DNA of 64,000 nt. Source: Vibrio metschnikovii CIP 69.14 (GTDB lineage Bacteria > Pseudomonadota > Gammaproteobacteria > Enterobacterales > Vibrionaceae). Positions 53,399 through 63,204 of the stretch are shown in pieces. Numbering within the stretch: position 1 is the first letter of the stretch; each line of letters begins with the position of its first letter. Below the pieces are notes generated by a model, which made no database searches, was not told the DNA's origin, and saw nothing but the letters and a program-made list of their open reading frames with translations. The DNA lies in the NCBI RefSeq assembly GCF_000176155.1, contig NZ_ACZO01000003.1:1-64000 (forward strand), in the 5' to 3' direction. A program made the translations under genes and the position numbers.

Positions 53399-55405
53399 AT
53401 GATTGGAACACAATACAAAGCTCATAAAGATAATGTAATTGACCTTTTTAACATTTATATAGATAAAAAAGGTGACATGGCTGATGGTGTCGATACCGAA
53501 TTTCTTGAAAGCCGCGTGAAGTCATTAAAAAAGGGCAAGTTCACTTTGGCCGTAGCAGGGGAAGTGAAGGCGGGAAAATCGACCTTTCTTAACGCCTTAC
53601 TCGGGGCAGAAATTCTTCCATCTGATGTGCTTCAAGCATCAAGCGCAATTGTTGAAATATTCAAGTCTGACACCTCATTTTTGAAGGTTAAATTTGCCGA
53701 TGGAAAGGAAGAACGCCTTTATGATGATCTGTCGACTCCCGATATTGATGAAGCAAAGGAGCGGTTGCATGAAATATGTAAAATTCATGACGAGTACCGT
53801 CATATACCGACAACGTTAATAGACGACTGCATCATTAAAAGTGACGGCAATTTAGCTGTGAATGATACTTTTATAGAGCAGCTTGAACAGCAGTCTGGTG
53901 AACATCTTCAGGGGAAACAGGATGTTGTTACTCAGTATATTTCAGAAAGAACAATGGATAAAATTCCGGTTGAAATAGAGTTTGGCTACCCATTGAAGTG
54001 GGAATTTGATGAGCTTCGCATTGTTGACAGTCCAGGTGTCAATGCGACTGGAGGAGTTCAGGATGTATCATTTCGCTTCTTTGAAGAGGCCAATGCCATT
54101 CTGTTTGTACACCCAATCAAACCAATTGAGTCGGAATCATTTAGAAATTTTGTCCGTTCGGTTATATCAAATCGTAGCAAAGAAACGCTTTTTCTGGTGT
54201 TAACTCATGCAGGGTTATATTCCAATGATGAAGTAGAGCGCCTGCATGTAGAGGCTGGTCGCCTATATAAAGACATCATTCCTGAAAATCGCATTTTGGT
54301 TGTGGATAGTTTGCTTAAGCTGATCCACAGCGATCTTGACAACGGGGTTTCGGTAATAGATATCAGGAAATCTGAAAGTAAGAAAAAAATTCTCTCTAGC
54401 TACCGGGAACAAGCAGATGATGAGGGTAGAGAATTAATTGACGTTGTTTGGGAGAGCTCTCGATTTGCAAAGATGTTTGATGCAATTGATGAATTTTCCA
54501 TGAAAGCGCCTAACCTTCAGCTTCAAGAGATTTTGGAGCAGATAAAAATGGCGTATGCGGAGCAGGAAATTCAATACGCAGAGAGAGTTGACCTGCTGGA
54601 GAAGAAAAAGAGAAATCCACAGGAGTTTGAAGAAGAAATAAACCGTATAAACAAGGCTCTTGAGAAATACAAGTTGCTTACGAAGAAAACCAAGGAAGAA
54701 TTAAAGGCCAACTACTCGGGACGGCACTCGTCGTGGCAAAACGATATCGACTCCCTTAAAGTGAAGTATCCAGAACTCATAACAGGAAGTGATAGCATAG
54801 AAAGCACACGGAAAAATATGGTAGATGGCTTGGATGCGGTTCAGGAAAAAGTAGATGAGTTTTCAAAAGAGTTGACGCAAAAGCTCGGTGATACTCTCAA
54901 GAAAATAGGTAAAGCTTTTAGTGCTGAACACAAAATTTCGATTCCAAAAGTTGACTTAAAAGCTTTGGAGCAACAAGCAGAAAAAAGAGCTTATGAAGAG
55001 AAGGAAACTGGAGGTTACAGGAAGGCAAGCATATGGAATATATGGAATTTATTTAGTGGAAGATGGAATTTATTTGTTAAAAAAAGGAATTCTACTGGCA
55101 AAGAAAAGGTGTTTAATGACGAAAAGTTCCTTGGCGAATTCAAAACGAAGTGTAATGAGCAGTTTTACAAAATAATCAATGATCTGCCGAACAAGTCAAA
55201 AGAAGTTCTAAATAGTTATCTAGATCTTTTTGAAAAAGAGATGGGATCGGCCATTGGCGACAGACAGCATGCTCTTGAAAAAGAGAAGACTAAAAAACAG
55301 TCAAATGAAGAGACCATTGCCGAAATTGAGGTGTTGAACGGAAAAAAAAAGACTATTCAGCCAGAGAAGTCACGATGTATCGAAGTGTTGGAGGATCTAA
55401 TATGA
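53399..55405 (+). CDS. Dynamin-like GTPase, first gene of a five-gene operon
   Basis: 668 residues. G1/P-loop AGEVKAGKSTFLNALLG at ~53-70, conserved Thr/Ser region with LPSDVLQASSAIVEI, G3 LRIVDSPGVNATGG at ~206-220, G4-like FLVLTHAG at ~264-271. After the GTPase domain come extended coiled-coil helices (~370-460 and 590-660), the stalk seen in bacterial dynamin-like proteins. These remodel or sense membranes; some (LeoA-type) act in toxin secretion or phage defence. The stop overlaps the next start by ATGA. Confidence 0.85.
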   Translation: MIGTQYKAHKDNVIDLFNIYIDKKGDMADGVDTEFLESRVKSLKKGKFTLAVAGEVKAGKSTFLNALLGAEILPSDVLQASSAIVEIFKSDTSFLKVKFADGKEERLYDDLSTPDIDEAKERLHEICKIHDEYRHIPTTLIDDCIIKSDGNLAVNDTFIEQLEQQSGEHLQGKQDVVTQYISERTMDKIPVEIEFGYPLKWEFDELRIVDSPGVNATGGVQDVSFRFFEEANAILFVHPIKPIESESFRNFVRSVISNRSKETLFLVLTHAGLYSNDEVERLHVEAGRLYKDIIPENRILVVDSLLKLIHSDLDNGVSVIDIRKSESKKKILSSYREQADDEGRELIDVVWESSRFAKMFDAIDEFSMKAPNLQLQEILEQIKMAYAEQEIQYAERVDLLEKKKRNPQEFEEEINRINKALEKYKLLTKKTKEELKANYSGRHSSWQNDIDSLKVKYPELITGSDSIESTRKNMVDGLDAVQEKVDEFSKELTQKLGDTLKKIGKAFSAEHKISIPKVDLKALEQQAEKRAYEEKETGGYRKASIWNIWNLFSGRWNLFVKKRNSTGKEKVFNDEKFLGEFKTKCNEQFYKIINDLPNKSKEVLNSYLDLFEKEMGSAIGDRQHALEKEKTKKQSNEETIAEIEVLNGKKKTIQPEKSRCIEVLEDLI

Positions 55406-56058
55406 TTAGCCAAAAAATCGAACTTGATGTCATAGATGAATTTTCAAGTCTTAAGGAATCACTGAAGATACATTTGCATAGCGATTTTAATGTGTCTGAA
55501 ATCAAACAGTTCCTGCAGACACATATTCCCAAAGAGATTATTTACAAGTCGGAAGTTCTTCTGGATACGCTATTGAATTATTTGATGGAAGATGCTCGAA
55601 AAAAAATAGAGAGCGGCGATGTAAAATTGCAAAATGCCTTTTTTGATTCAGATTTTCGAAAACGAATTCACGAATGGTCGATACAACTTGAGAACAAGCT
55701 TTCTCTGGAACCGAATGTCGTATATTACGCGTCTGACCCTAGATTGACACAAGGGTTAATAGCATCAGGTATCACGTTTGTTGTCGGAACGGGCATTACT
55801 GTAGCCTTGGATCCTAGTATTGTGGAAACCATTGTTGCTGGTGTCGTTACCGTCCTTCTTTCCGTTTTTGCATTCAAGCTAGCCTTTGATAAAGCCTCTC
55901 TCAAAGCCCGTGAGGTTACAAAATTAGACATTGATGAGTATCTGAAGGAATCTCAAACGCAAGTCTTGGCATGGTTATCAAAAGTGGAAAAAAACTTTAA
56001 TGATGATTTTCACAAGTTTTGTTCGGATAATGGTTTTGAAGTGGAGGAGGAAAAATGA
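55402..56058 (+). CDS. Two-TM membrane protein of the GTPase/HerA operon
   Basis: 218 residues from ATG at 55402 (MISQKIELDVIDEF), with GGAGG 8-12 bases upstream. A helical N-terminal cytoplasmic part, then two TM segments at ~118-137 (LIASGITFVVGTGITVAL) and ~140-162 (VETIVAGVVTVLLSVFAFKL), then a helical tail. No family recognised. Coupled by ATGA overlaps on both sides; likely anchors the GTPase or the HerA-like ATPase to the inner membrane. Confidence 0.75.
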   Translation: MISQKIELDVIDEFSSLKESLKIHLHSDFNVSEIKQFLQTHIPKEIIYKSEVLLDTLLNYLMEDARKKIESGDVKLQNAFFDSDFRKRIHEWSIQLENKLSLEPNVVYYASDPRLTQGLIASGITFVVGTGITVALDPSIVETIVAGVVTVLLSVFAFKLAFDKASLKAREVTKLDIDEYLKESQTQVLAWLSKVEKNFNDDFHKFCSDNGFEVEEEK

Positions 56059-59000
56059 GTGATATTCTTCTCGCTAGCAAACAAAACACACAGGCAATTA
56101 TTAATGCATCGCAAGAACTGGTGCCTTGGTGGGTTTCAAACCCAAGAGAAGTTCTGCAAGAAAGAACAGAGGATAATCCGAGAAACTATCTGGATAGTTT
56201 TTATTTATTCGCCTTGGATGAGGTGTCAGTCAATGCAGATTGTAAAGACATTCCACAATTTATTAATGAACGCTTTCAGAATATTCTGGCGGCGGCAAAT
56301 CAATCTAACTTATCAGTCGCACTTATACTAAGCTCTCAAAGGGGAGCGGTTAAGGTGTATCTTGGATTTAAGAATGAACCAGGTACTTCTCCTGAGCCTG
56401 AGCTTTTTCAATCTATTGTGAATGGCATCTTTCCGGGGAAGAATATCAAATTGGCTCAAACAGTAAGCATCTCCTCACTTGCAAGTGACAGCAAGTTCGG
56501 TGGAATGGTTACGGGTGTACCTATCGTCAAAAACGAGGATGCTAAATTTCAGTTTAACTTGTCCTCTATTGCTCGCAGCCTATATGGAAAAGACTATCTC
56601 CTTGCAATAATATCGCGACCAATTTCTGAGCAAGAAAAGCAGGAATCATTTGGTGAGTTGATTAAGATTAGAGACAAAATGCATACTCTGGCTATACAGA
56701 CGGTTGGTAACGAAAAGGGTTCAGGAATATCCAGTTCTGAAACTGAAACATTAACAACGGGGAGTTCAAAAACAAGAGGGCATAGCGTTGGCTCTACAGG
56801 CGGACTTATTGGTGCTGGTATTGGTTATACTTTTGCTGGCGCTGGTGGTGCTATTGTGGGATTTATACTTGGTAATACTGTAAATTATTCTCACAATCGG
56901 TCAAAGACAGAAACAGAAAGCACATCCAAGGGTAAAACAGAAACTTCTTCAGAAAACCAATCCCGTTCAATATCCATTGAGCAGCAGAATGGCTATGCAG
57001 TGGAATTGGAAAAAATTGCAGATCAATACATTGAGCGACTGATACAAGGATTCGGCTCTGGCTACTGGGAAACCTCAATTACCTTCGCCACACAAGATAA
57101 AATATCAAGCGATATTCTTGCTGGCACATTCGCAGGTGAACTCTCAAAGCCAAATGGAAAATTGCTGCCGCCTCCACGAATATATTTGGATTCACTTGAG
57201 GATAAGGTTCTTTTTATTCCTAAACTCAGTTCTTCGAACTCTCTTTTCCCGAAGTTACTAGCTTCATATATCACCAGCGAAGAATTAGCTTTAGTTTCCT
57301 CTCCACCCGTGGAATCCATTCCCGGATATGAGATACAGAAAATGCCTACATTGGCTCTGTCAGATATAGGCAGTAAGTCAGAAATGATCTTAGGCTCTAT
57401 TGCCGATCATGGAAACCCGATACGCGATTCGAAACTGTATCTATCTAAAAACGATCTGAATAAGCATCTTTTTGTTTGTGGTTTAACGGGTAGCGGAAAA
57501 ACAACTACGGTTAAACACATCCTTAAAGATCTTGTTCAAAAAGAAGGAACTCCCTTTTTGGTGTTGGAGTCGGCAAAACGTGATTACCGGCAGCTCTTAG
57601 CCAATGAAGTATTTAAGGACAACTTAAACATATTTACAATTGGTGATGCAACAGTCAGCCCGATTAGGTTCAACCCCTTTTATATTCAGGAAGGAGTTCA
57701 CCCCCTTGAACATATTGATTATTTGAAGGCCATCTTTAATGCAAGTTTCTCGCTTTATGGCCCAATGCCCAGCATCGTCGAAAAATGCCTTCATTCTATA
57801 TATATAAAGAAAGGGTGGGATCTGACTTTAGGCACCCACCCTAATTTTATAGATAAGAATGGGGATTATGATGGAGGCCGATACCAGTTTGATGAGCACT
57901 ATTACTGCTTTCCCACACTGAGCGACCTTAAAAATGAGGTGGATCGTTATATCAAGACGGAGCTCGATTATAAAGGTGAGCTGCGGGACAATATCCGCAC
58001 AGCCATCATTGTTCGCCTTGAGAGCCTTTGCGTTGGGACCAAAGGACTGATGTTCAATACTCATGACTTCTTTGCAATGGACAAGCTCTTACACAAAAAC
58101 ACTATTTTTGAAATGGAGAGTTTAGCTGATGATGATGACAAGGCATTTTTTGTTGGTCTAGTCCTTGTCCTAATCAGTGAATATCGACAGAAAGAAAATC
58201 CGGCAGTAAACCCGGGAATGGGAAATAAAGGATTGCGTCATTTCATGGTTATTGAAGAGGCTCATCGGCTGCTTAAAAATGTTGAGACTGAGCGGTCAAG
58301 TGAGATGATGGGCAACCCTAAAGGCAAAGCAGTTGAAGTATTTTGTAATATCCTTGCTGAAATGCGCTCGCTTGGTCAGGGTGTTGCTGTTGTAGAACAA
58401 ATACCATCAAAAATTTCGCCTGATGTAATCAAAAATTCAAACACAAAAATTGTACATCGTCTCGTCTCGAAGGACGATCAATCTCTTCTTGCGGGGTCTC
58501 TTAGCATAGATGATTATGATGCACTCTATCTTAACAGGTTAAAAACCGGTCATACTCTATGCCACAAGGAGGGAATGGGAAGACCTGTAGAGTGTTCTGT
58601 TTTATGCAATGTGGACTCTCATGCTATTAGCGATCACAAGGTCAAAAGGTTAATGACATCGTTGAATTATAAGTCCTTGCACACTTATCAGGCCTATCAG
58701 ATAGATGCATGGCTTGGCGATGCGGGGCGAGAGTTGTGTATCCGATTTTTCAATTCACTCATAACAATACAAGCTGAGGGTTTAAACCATCTCATTGGAG
58801 TAGCTCATAACGAACTGAAAAAATTGCTCATTTTATATGATGTCCACTATCAGGTTGATATGTTACTTTTACAGGATTATTTTAGCTTGCAGATTATGAT
58901 GTTATTAAATAAGGGCCTTTACGCTCGGAGAAATGCCATGCCGAATGATTTAAAAGCAATATTTAGTAGCGCGATAAGTAAGCCAACTAAAGAATGTAGG

Positions 59001-59231
59001 GATCGGTTGGTCGACAGCTTGAATCTGCTATGGCAGCCCTTTGTTGCGGGTGATTATATAAACGACATTATTGACAATCTGACTATTCAGTACTTGTACA
59101 AGAACGATCTTAAATTTAATCAGGAAGAAGTTGAAGGTGTAGTTTCCTCATTTTTGTTATGCATGGATAATGACCTGACACGGAATATTGCGCGTAATAT
59201 CTTAAACAATGAGAGGGACGCCCATGCTTGA
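56055..59231 (+). CDS. Large HerA-like (DUF87) ATPase with glycine-rich hydrophobic segment
   Basis: 1058 residues. The N-terminal ~245 residues are unrecognised; a Gly-rich hydrophobic hairpin follows at ~249-280 (GLIGAGIGYTFAGAGGAIVG) between Ser/Thr-rich stretches. The HerA/VirB4-type ATPase core has Walker A FVCGLTGSGKTTTVKHIL at ~473-490, Walker B HFMVIEEAHRLL at ~729-740, and MRSLGQGVAVVEQIPSKISP. The C-terminal ~190 residues are helical. It may translocate DNA or protein, at a membrane. The stop overlaps the toxin start (ATGCTTGA). Confidence 0.85.
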   Translation: MSDILLASKQNTQAIINASQELVPWWVSNPREVLQERTEDNPRNYLDSFYLFALDEVSVNADCKDIPQFINERFQNILAAANQSNLSVALILSSQRGAVKVYLGFKNEPGTSPEPELFQSIVNGIFPGKNIKLAQTVSISSLASDSKFGGMVTGVPIVKNEDAKFQFNLSSIARSLYGKDYLLAIISRPISEQEKQESFGELIKIRDKMHTLAIQTVGNEKGSGISSSETETLTTGSSKTRGHSVGSTGGLIGAGIGYTFAGAGGAIVGFILGNTVNYSHNRSKTETESTSKGKTETSSENQSRSISIEQQNGYAVELEKIADQYIERLIQGFGSGYWETSITFATQDKISSDILAGTFAGELSKPNGKLLPPPRIYLDSLEDKVLFIPKLSSSNSLFPKLLASYITSEELALVSSPPVESIPGYEIQKMPTLALSDIGSKSEMILGSIADHGNPIRDSKLYLSKNDLNKHLFVCGLTGSGKTTTVKHILKDLVQKEGTPFLVLESAKRDYRQLLANEVFKDNLNIFTIGDATVSPIRFNPFYIQEGVHPLEHIDYLKAIFNASFSLYGPMPSIVEKCLHSIYIKKGWDLTLGTHPNFIDKNGDYDGGRYQFDEHYYCFPTLSDLKNEVDRYIKTELDYKGELRDNIRTAIIVRLESLCVGTKGLMFNTHDFFAMDKLLHKNTIFEMESLADDDDKAFFVGLVLVLISEYRQKENPAVNPGMGNKGLRHFMVIEEAHRLLKNVETERSSEMMGNPKGKAVEVFCNILAEMRSLGQGVAVVEQIPSKISPDVIKNSNTKIVHRLVSKDDQSLLAGSLSIDDYDALYLNRLKTGHTLCHKEGMGRPVECSVLCNVDSHAISDHKVKRLMTSLNYKSLHTYQAYQIDAWLGDAGRELCIRFFNSLITIQAEGLNHLIGVAHNELKKLLILYDVHYQVDMLLLQDYFSLQIMMLLNKGLYARRNAMPNDLKAIFSSAISKPTKECRDRLVDSLNLLWQPFVAGDYINDIIDNLTIQYLYKNDLKFNQEEVEGVVSSFLLCMDNDLTRNIARNILNNERDAHA

Positions 59232-59916
59232 ACAACTTAGTGCAATTGCCTCCAAAGGGGTGGAGTCAATAAAAGACGCTTTCAAGGAAGTAGCGGCCCA
59301 AAGCTTTAAGGAGTCATCCCCACTCAGATCTTCCATGGAGATAATTGAAAACGCTTCGCTTGAACGGCTGAAGGCTCAAAACGAGACCATGCCGTTTACT
59401 GAAACGGATAATATAACCCCATCAGAAACCGAAGAAGGTGATAACAGCGAGGAAAACAAAGGGCTCTCAGAAGAAGAAAAACAACAAATTAAGAATGAAA
59501 CCGGTTGGTCTGATGAGATAATTGACGCCATTGGCTCTATGGAAGAGTATAGAATTTATAGAGATGCGGGACTTCAAGAAGTGGAGATAAACGGTAGAAA
59601 ATGTTTGGTTAGAAGCGATATTGACTGGGATCAAAAGGATTCAATGGGGCGCACTAACAAAGAAAGAGTAGAGGCTAAGCCTAATGGTCTTTCCCCAATT
59701 AATAAAGATGGAGAAAAAGTTGAACTACATCATATAGGCCAAAAAAGCAATAGCCCGCTCGCCGAGTTAACTGAGAGTGAACATCGAAAACCTCCAAATA
59801 ACTTGACATTGCACAAAATTCGCGATGGATCTGAAGTAGAGCATGGTAGTGGCTGGAAAAAAGAAAAAGAATCTCATTGGAATGAAAGAGCAGGCGAAGG
59901 AGTTCAAAATGCGTAA
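59224..59916 (+). CDS. LHH-type (HNH/endonuclease VII) nuclease toxin
   Basis: 230 residues; start ATG inside the end of the HerA-like gene. N-terminal helical part (LEQLSAIASKGVESIKDAFK), acidic linker, a conserved pre-toxin segment (TGWSDEIIDAIGSMEEYRIY, SDIDWDQKDSMGRTNKERVE), then the LHH nuclease motif VELHHIGQKSNSPLAELTES and the final WKKEKESHWNERA. This is the C-terminal toxin module of polymorphic toxins. There is no signal peptide, VgrG, PAAR or RHS region, so delivery must differ. Its immunity gene follows with an 8-base overlap. Confidence 0.85.
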   Translation: MLEQLSAIASKGVESIKDAFKEVAAQSFKESSPLRSSMEIIENASLERLKAQNETMPFTETDNITPSETEEGDNSEENKGLSEEEKQQIKNETGWSDEIIDAIGSMEEYRIYRDAGLQEVEINGRKCLVRSDIDWDQKDSMGRTNKERVEAKPNGLSPINKDGEKVELHHIGQKSNSPLAELTESEHRKPPNNLTLHKIRDGSEVEHGSGWKKEKESHWNERAGEGVQNA

Positions 59917-60304
59917 TACGATCAAGAGAATTGAAGAGAAATATAAACTTTACAGGACAAAAGGCGCTTCCGAGGAGCTCATTGCCGAGGCTGAAAGGCA
60001 ACTCAATTTGAGTTTCCCGGAGGATTACAAAGAATATTTATTAGAGTTTGGAGCAATTTCCTTTGGCTCAACAGAGCTAACGGGGCTTAATATTGATAGC
60101 TATGCAAATGTTGTCAGCGTCACGTTGAAAGAAGCACAATGGAATAAATCCTTCCCAAAAGGATCTATAGTTCTGGAAAATACTGGTATCGAAGGGCTAT
60201 TAATATTGCAGCGGCAGGATGGCGAAGTATACGAATGGCAGAATGGCATCAAGGGAGCCACGTTCAAAAACTTAGAGCTGTTTTTAGAAAGTAGGCTGAA
60301 TTAA
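59909..60304 (+). CDS. SMI1/KNR4 (SUKH) family immunity protein
   Basis: 131 residues from ATG at 59909, with GAAGGAG before it; the start overlaps the toxin stop (ATGCGTAA). SUKH pattern: ASEELIAEAERQLNLSFPED, YKEYLLEFGAISFGSTELTG and the C-terminal EVYEWQNGIKGATFKNLELF. SUKH proteins are the commonest immunity partners of nuclease toxins and would protect the producer from the LHH nuclease. Last gene of the operon. Confidence 0.88.
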   Translation: MRNTIKRIEEKYKLYRTKGASEELIAEAERQLNLSFPEDYKEYLLEFGAISFGSTELTGLNIDSYANVVSVTLKEAQWNKSFPKGSIVLENTGIEGLLILQRQDGEVYEWQNGIKGATFKNLELFLESRLN

Positions 60305-60331
60305 TCAGAGGTTACAATAGCCTCTGATTAA
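60301..60331 (+). terminator. Terminator hairpin at end of toxin operon
   Basis: TTAATCAGAGG and CCTCTGATTAA, perfect 11-bp stem with a 9-base loop, overlapping the stop codon of the immunity gene. The T-run is weak. Confidence 0.65.
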
Positions 60332-60605
60332 TTCAATGTATCGTTTGAGAAGAACAAATAACCATACTCTCGCATGGTAACTTGGGTCACTTGAACAAGG
60401 CTTATAAGTTATGGCTTTTATAGTTAAGAAGACAGGCAGCCTCAACAAGATATCTAAAATATTTAGTTTAGAACCTTCACTTAAACCTACTCAGAGCCAT
60501 ATATTTTCTGTAAGCGCGTCATAAACACCGCATTCTAATCAACCTCAGCACGCTATACGATCAAATCTCCAACCTCAAGGAGATCTGAAATGGCAAAACG
60601 ACGCA
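60332..60605. other. Non-coding stretch between operon end and IS21 fragment
   Basis: No gene of useful length. At 60579-60605, AAGGAGATCTGAA plus ATGGCAAAACGACGCA looks like a ribosome binding site and the first codons (MAKRR) of a plus-strand gene cut off by the IS21 fragment. Confidence 0.35.
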
Positions 60606-61191
60606 CATGCGCCTCTAACCAGTAAGACTTTCCTTGGCTGGGGAAGGCTTCCACATAAGTGTAGTTGGACGCGCCTAAGCTTGCTACGAACACTTCTGCT
60701 TCGCGCACTTCGCCTGTGTCAGGATTGACTACCTGAAGCCGAGGCCCACAGTAATCGATAAACAGCTTATCACCTGCCACATGGAGCTGACGCATACTGC
60801 GCTTTTGGGTTTTGAGCCAGCGAGTGAAGTGCTCGCAGAACTGAGTGTAAGCGTAAGCTTTCTCTTGATATTGCTCATGATATTCCTGCCAGAGCAGCAT
60901 CTTCGTCATGCCTTTGCGTCTGAGTTCGACAGCGTATTGCGTAAAGTCTGACATCACCTTATCGCGACAGGCTTTCTTGCCGTGATACAACACCTGAGTG
61001 AGTTCTGTGTCACTGCAACCTTCGGGTAGAGGCCAGCCAAGTTGGCTTTGTTTAAAGCGAGTGAGGAGTTCCGAGATGGTGGACGGCCCGAGTTTCAGGC
61101 AGGAAGCGATGCTGCGGTTTGAGAGACCGCAGTCGTACTTCAGGCGTAATACCTCTTTAATTTTGTTCATTGGAGTTCTCTTTTTAGCCAT
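60606..61191 (-). pseudogene. istA: IS21 IstA, N-terminal fragment
   Basis: 195 codons with the HTH (LSNRSIASCLKLGPSTISEL) and the first catalytic Asp region (DKLFIDYCGPRLQV). The frame then leaves at EAH and ends in foreign sequence. No second Asp or Glu, so no activity. Confidence 0.88.
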
Positions 61192-61421
61192 GGTCGCTTC
61201 CTTACGTTCTTGTTTAAGAAGTAAAGAATAGCGAGTGATTGATTTAAAAGAGAAAAAGGAAGGATTTCGGGCATTCCGATCGCGGTTTTCGCTATTCCGA
61301 TCACCGATTTCGGAGTTAGGCTAAAAGTGATCGGATAATCGCTGAATCAGCGATCGGTTTAAACCGAAATGGGTGATCGGATAATCCCGAAATGACTGAT
61401 CGGAATGCTCCGAAATATGCA
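60606..61421 (-). mobile_element. IS21-family element, copy 2 (right-end fragment)
   Basis: Same orientation and almost the same sequence as 44320-45086 of copy 1. It holds the first ~195 codons of istA (61191 down to 60606) and the full right end with several CCGATC/CCGAAAT repeats up to CCGAAATATGCA at 61421. The left side is cut in istA. Confidence 0.88.
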
Positions 61422-61933
61422 CTCACTCTTGTCGGTGGAGTCAATGCCGATTTTAATTATTGCCTTTATATTCATTGGCATAAAGTTTGTTCGTTCAACT
61501 AACTATGACTATTGGCTTAAAAAAGCATAAATTTCTTCATAAAGGTAAAGCTTATTATGAAGACTCTGGTCAATTTGATGGTTTTTACATAGCATTTGAG
61601 CTCGCGAAAACTACAATTATGCTTTTGTGTCAAAATCGCTTGTGGTTACTTTCATGAATGCTGACAAAAGTTTTGCTCTAATATTGAAGGGCGAGGCTTG
61701 GGTACAGAATGTCTGATTTGCGTTCAGTCGTAATAAATACCGTACCAACATTTCAAGCAAGATAACCAACGTGTGACATTTTTACTATATGTTGGTTTTT
61801 TGTGAATACAGAGTTGTGCACTTAGTTGGTAGTGGCCTCCTCCCCTAAAACGAAGATTTTTTTGCCGATTTTGGTAAAAATCTAATAGTGTTATATAATT
61901 ATATTTATATAACACTATCGGGCACGGTTTATC
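61422..61933. other. Intergenic region upstream of the tyrosine recombinase
   Basis: About 510 bases without a gene. CCAACGTGTGACATTTTTAC-type AT-rich DNA with the inverted repeat TATATAATTATATTTATATA near 61893-61912 lies just before the recombinase start. It could hold the recombination site or promoter; nothing more specific was seen. Confidence 0.4.
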
Positions 61934-63088
61934 ATGGCGGACTCCTCTAAACAGATAGTAAAACTGCAAAGCCAAGTGACACTGTCACAATTAAAATCTC
62001 AAGAAGATGTCGGTAACAAGTGGCAAGAAAGTAAAAGAAAACTAAAAAGATTTAAGGTTGAGTTTCCAGATCTATCGAAGAGTTTTGATCCAGACTGGCA
62101 TGAATTACCGAAAGCACTATTTAACTTGAAAAGCTTCGACGAAGATAGAGGCGGTTACAGTATTAATACTTTAAGGATGCTTTCTTTTGTTGTTGGGAAG
62201 TGGGACAAATATTGCAAAAATGCATCGGTTTACAGTTTTCCAATCAGTGAGCACATCTTTCTAAATTGGCTCAAGGAACTAAAGTTAAATTTAGATATAA
62301 AAATTAATACCTTGAAGCAATATCGAGCCCAGATTAGTTTGTTTCTTAACATTATGGGGGCTCAAGATGTCACTAAAAAACCTATTGTAAAAAACTTTTT
62401 CAATTCTTTAGCGAAAGATGAAGTTGAATTAACCGGGTCTCAATTAATCGAGCTACAAGCTAAACCTTTTAGAAAGCATCATTTGACATCACTTATGTCA
62501 ATATGGAGTAATGAGCAAAACGTAATCCAATACCGAGATCTAACGGTTTTAACCGTGGCCTATGGAACAATGTTAAGAGAAGCAGAAATAGGTGCCATTA
62601 GAAAAAAACACATCAAAATATTAACCAATGGTGATGTAAATATTGAGCGTGTTACATCAAAAACGTCAATTAACCCAGAACCGAAACGCTTAACGGGAAA
62701 GTTTTCTTTCATCTTAAGACGTTATTTAGAACTATATTGTCATAGCTTAGATGACGACAACTATATCTTCAGCTGGTTAACTAAAAACGGCTTAAGACCC
62801 GTTGAATATAGAGAAACACCTATGTCAGGTATGACAATTGATAGAATTTATCGCCGTGCACACGATGCGCTGGGTGAAAGATGTGACGGCGTCACTTTTG
62901 GGGCTGTACAAAGAAAGAAATGGAGCGGTCATTCGAGTCGAGTAGGCGCTTTACAAGATGGTTATTTGGCGGGAATGAATTTAACTCAATTGATCCAGCT
63001 AGGGGACTGGAAAAGCAATGAAATGGTCTTGCGCTATTTAAGAGGTTTAAATAATGATCAGAGCCCTAACTTACTCTTGCAAGATTGA
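61934..63088 (+). CDS. Tyrosine recombinase / integrase
   Basis: 384 residues. SAM-like N-terminal core-binding domain at ~60-165, catalytic domain after ~175. Catalytic residues: Arg in AYGTMLREAEIGAI (~215), Lys in the KTSINPEPKRLTG hairpin, HxxR in WSGHSSRVGALQDGY (~331), Trp in QLGDWKSN and the nucleophile Tyr in MVLRYLRGL (~366). Complete. Alone, with no excisionase next to it; it may resolve plasmid multimers or integrate the element. Confidence 0.92.
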   Translation: MADSSKQIVKLQSQVTLSQLKSQEDVGNKWQESKRKLKRFKVEFPDLSKSFDPDWHELPKALFNLKSFDEDRGGYSINTLRMLSFVVGKWDKYCKNASVYSFPISEHIFLNWLKELKLNLDIKINTLKQYRAQISLFLNIMGAQDVTKKPIVKNFFNSLAKDEVELTGSQLIELQAKPFRKHHLTSLMSIWSNEQNVIQYRDLTVLTVAYGTMLREAEIGAIRKKHIKILTNGDVNIERVTSKTSINPEPKRLTGKFSFILRRYLELYCHSLDDDNYIFSWLTKNGLRPVEYRETPMSGMTIDRIYRRAHDALGERCDGVTFGAVQRKKWSGHSSRVGALQDGYLAGMNLTQLIQLGDWKSNEMVLRYLRGLNNDQSPNLLLQD

Positions 63089-63204
63089 GTAAAAAGGATG
63101 CATGAGTTGATGAGATAATAACTATATTTAAATAAACGAGTTATAGTGCATCAGGGCGCGTTAAGTTGATTTCGAGGTAGTTTTACCAAATTTCGTGACT
63201 ACTC

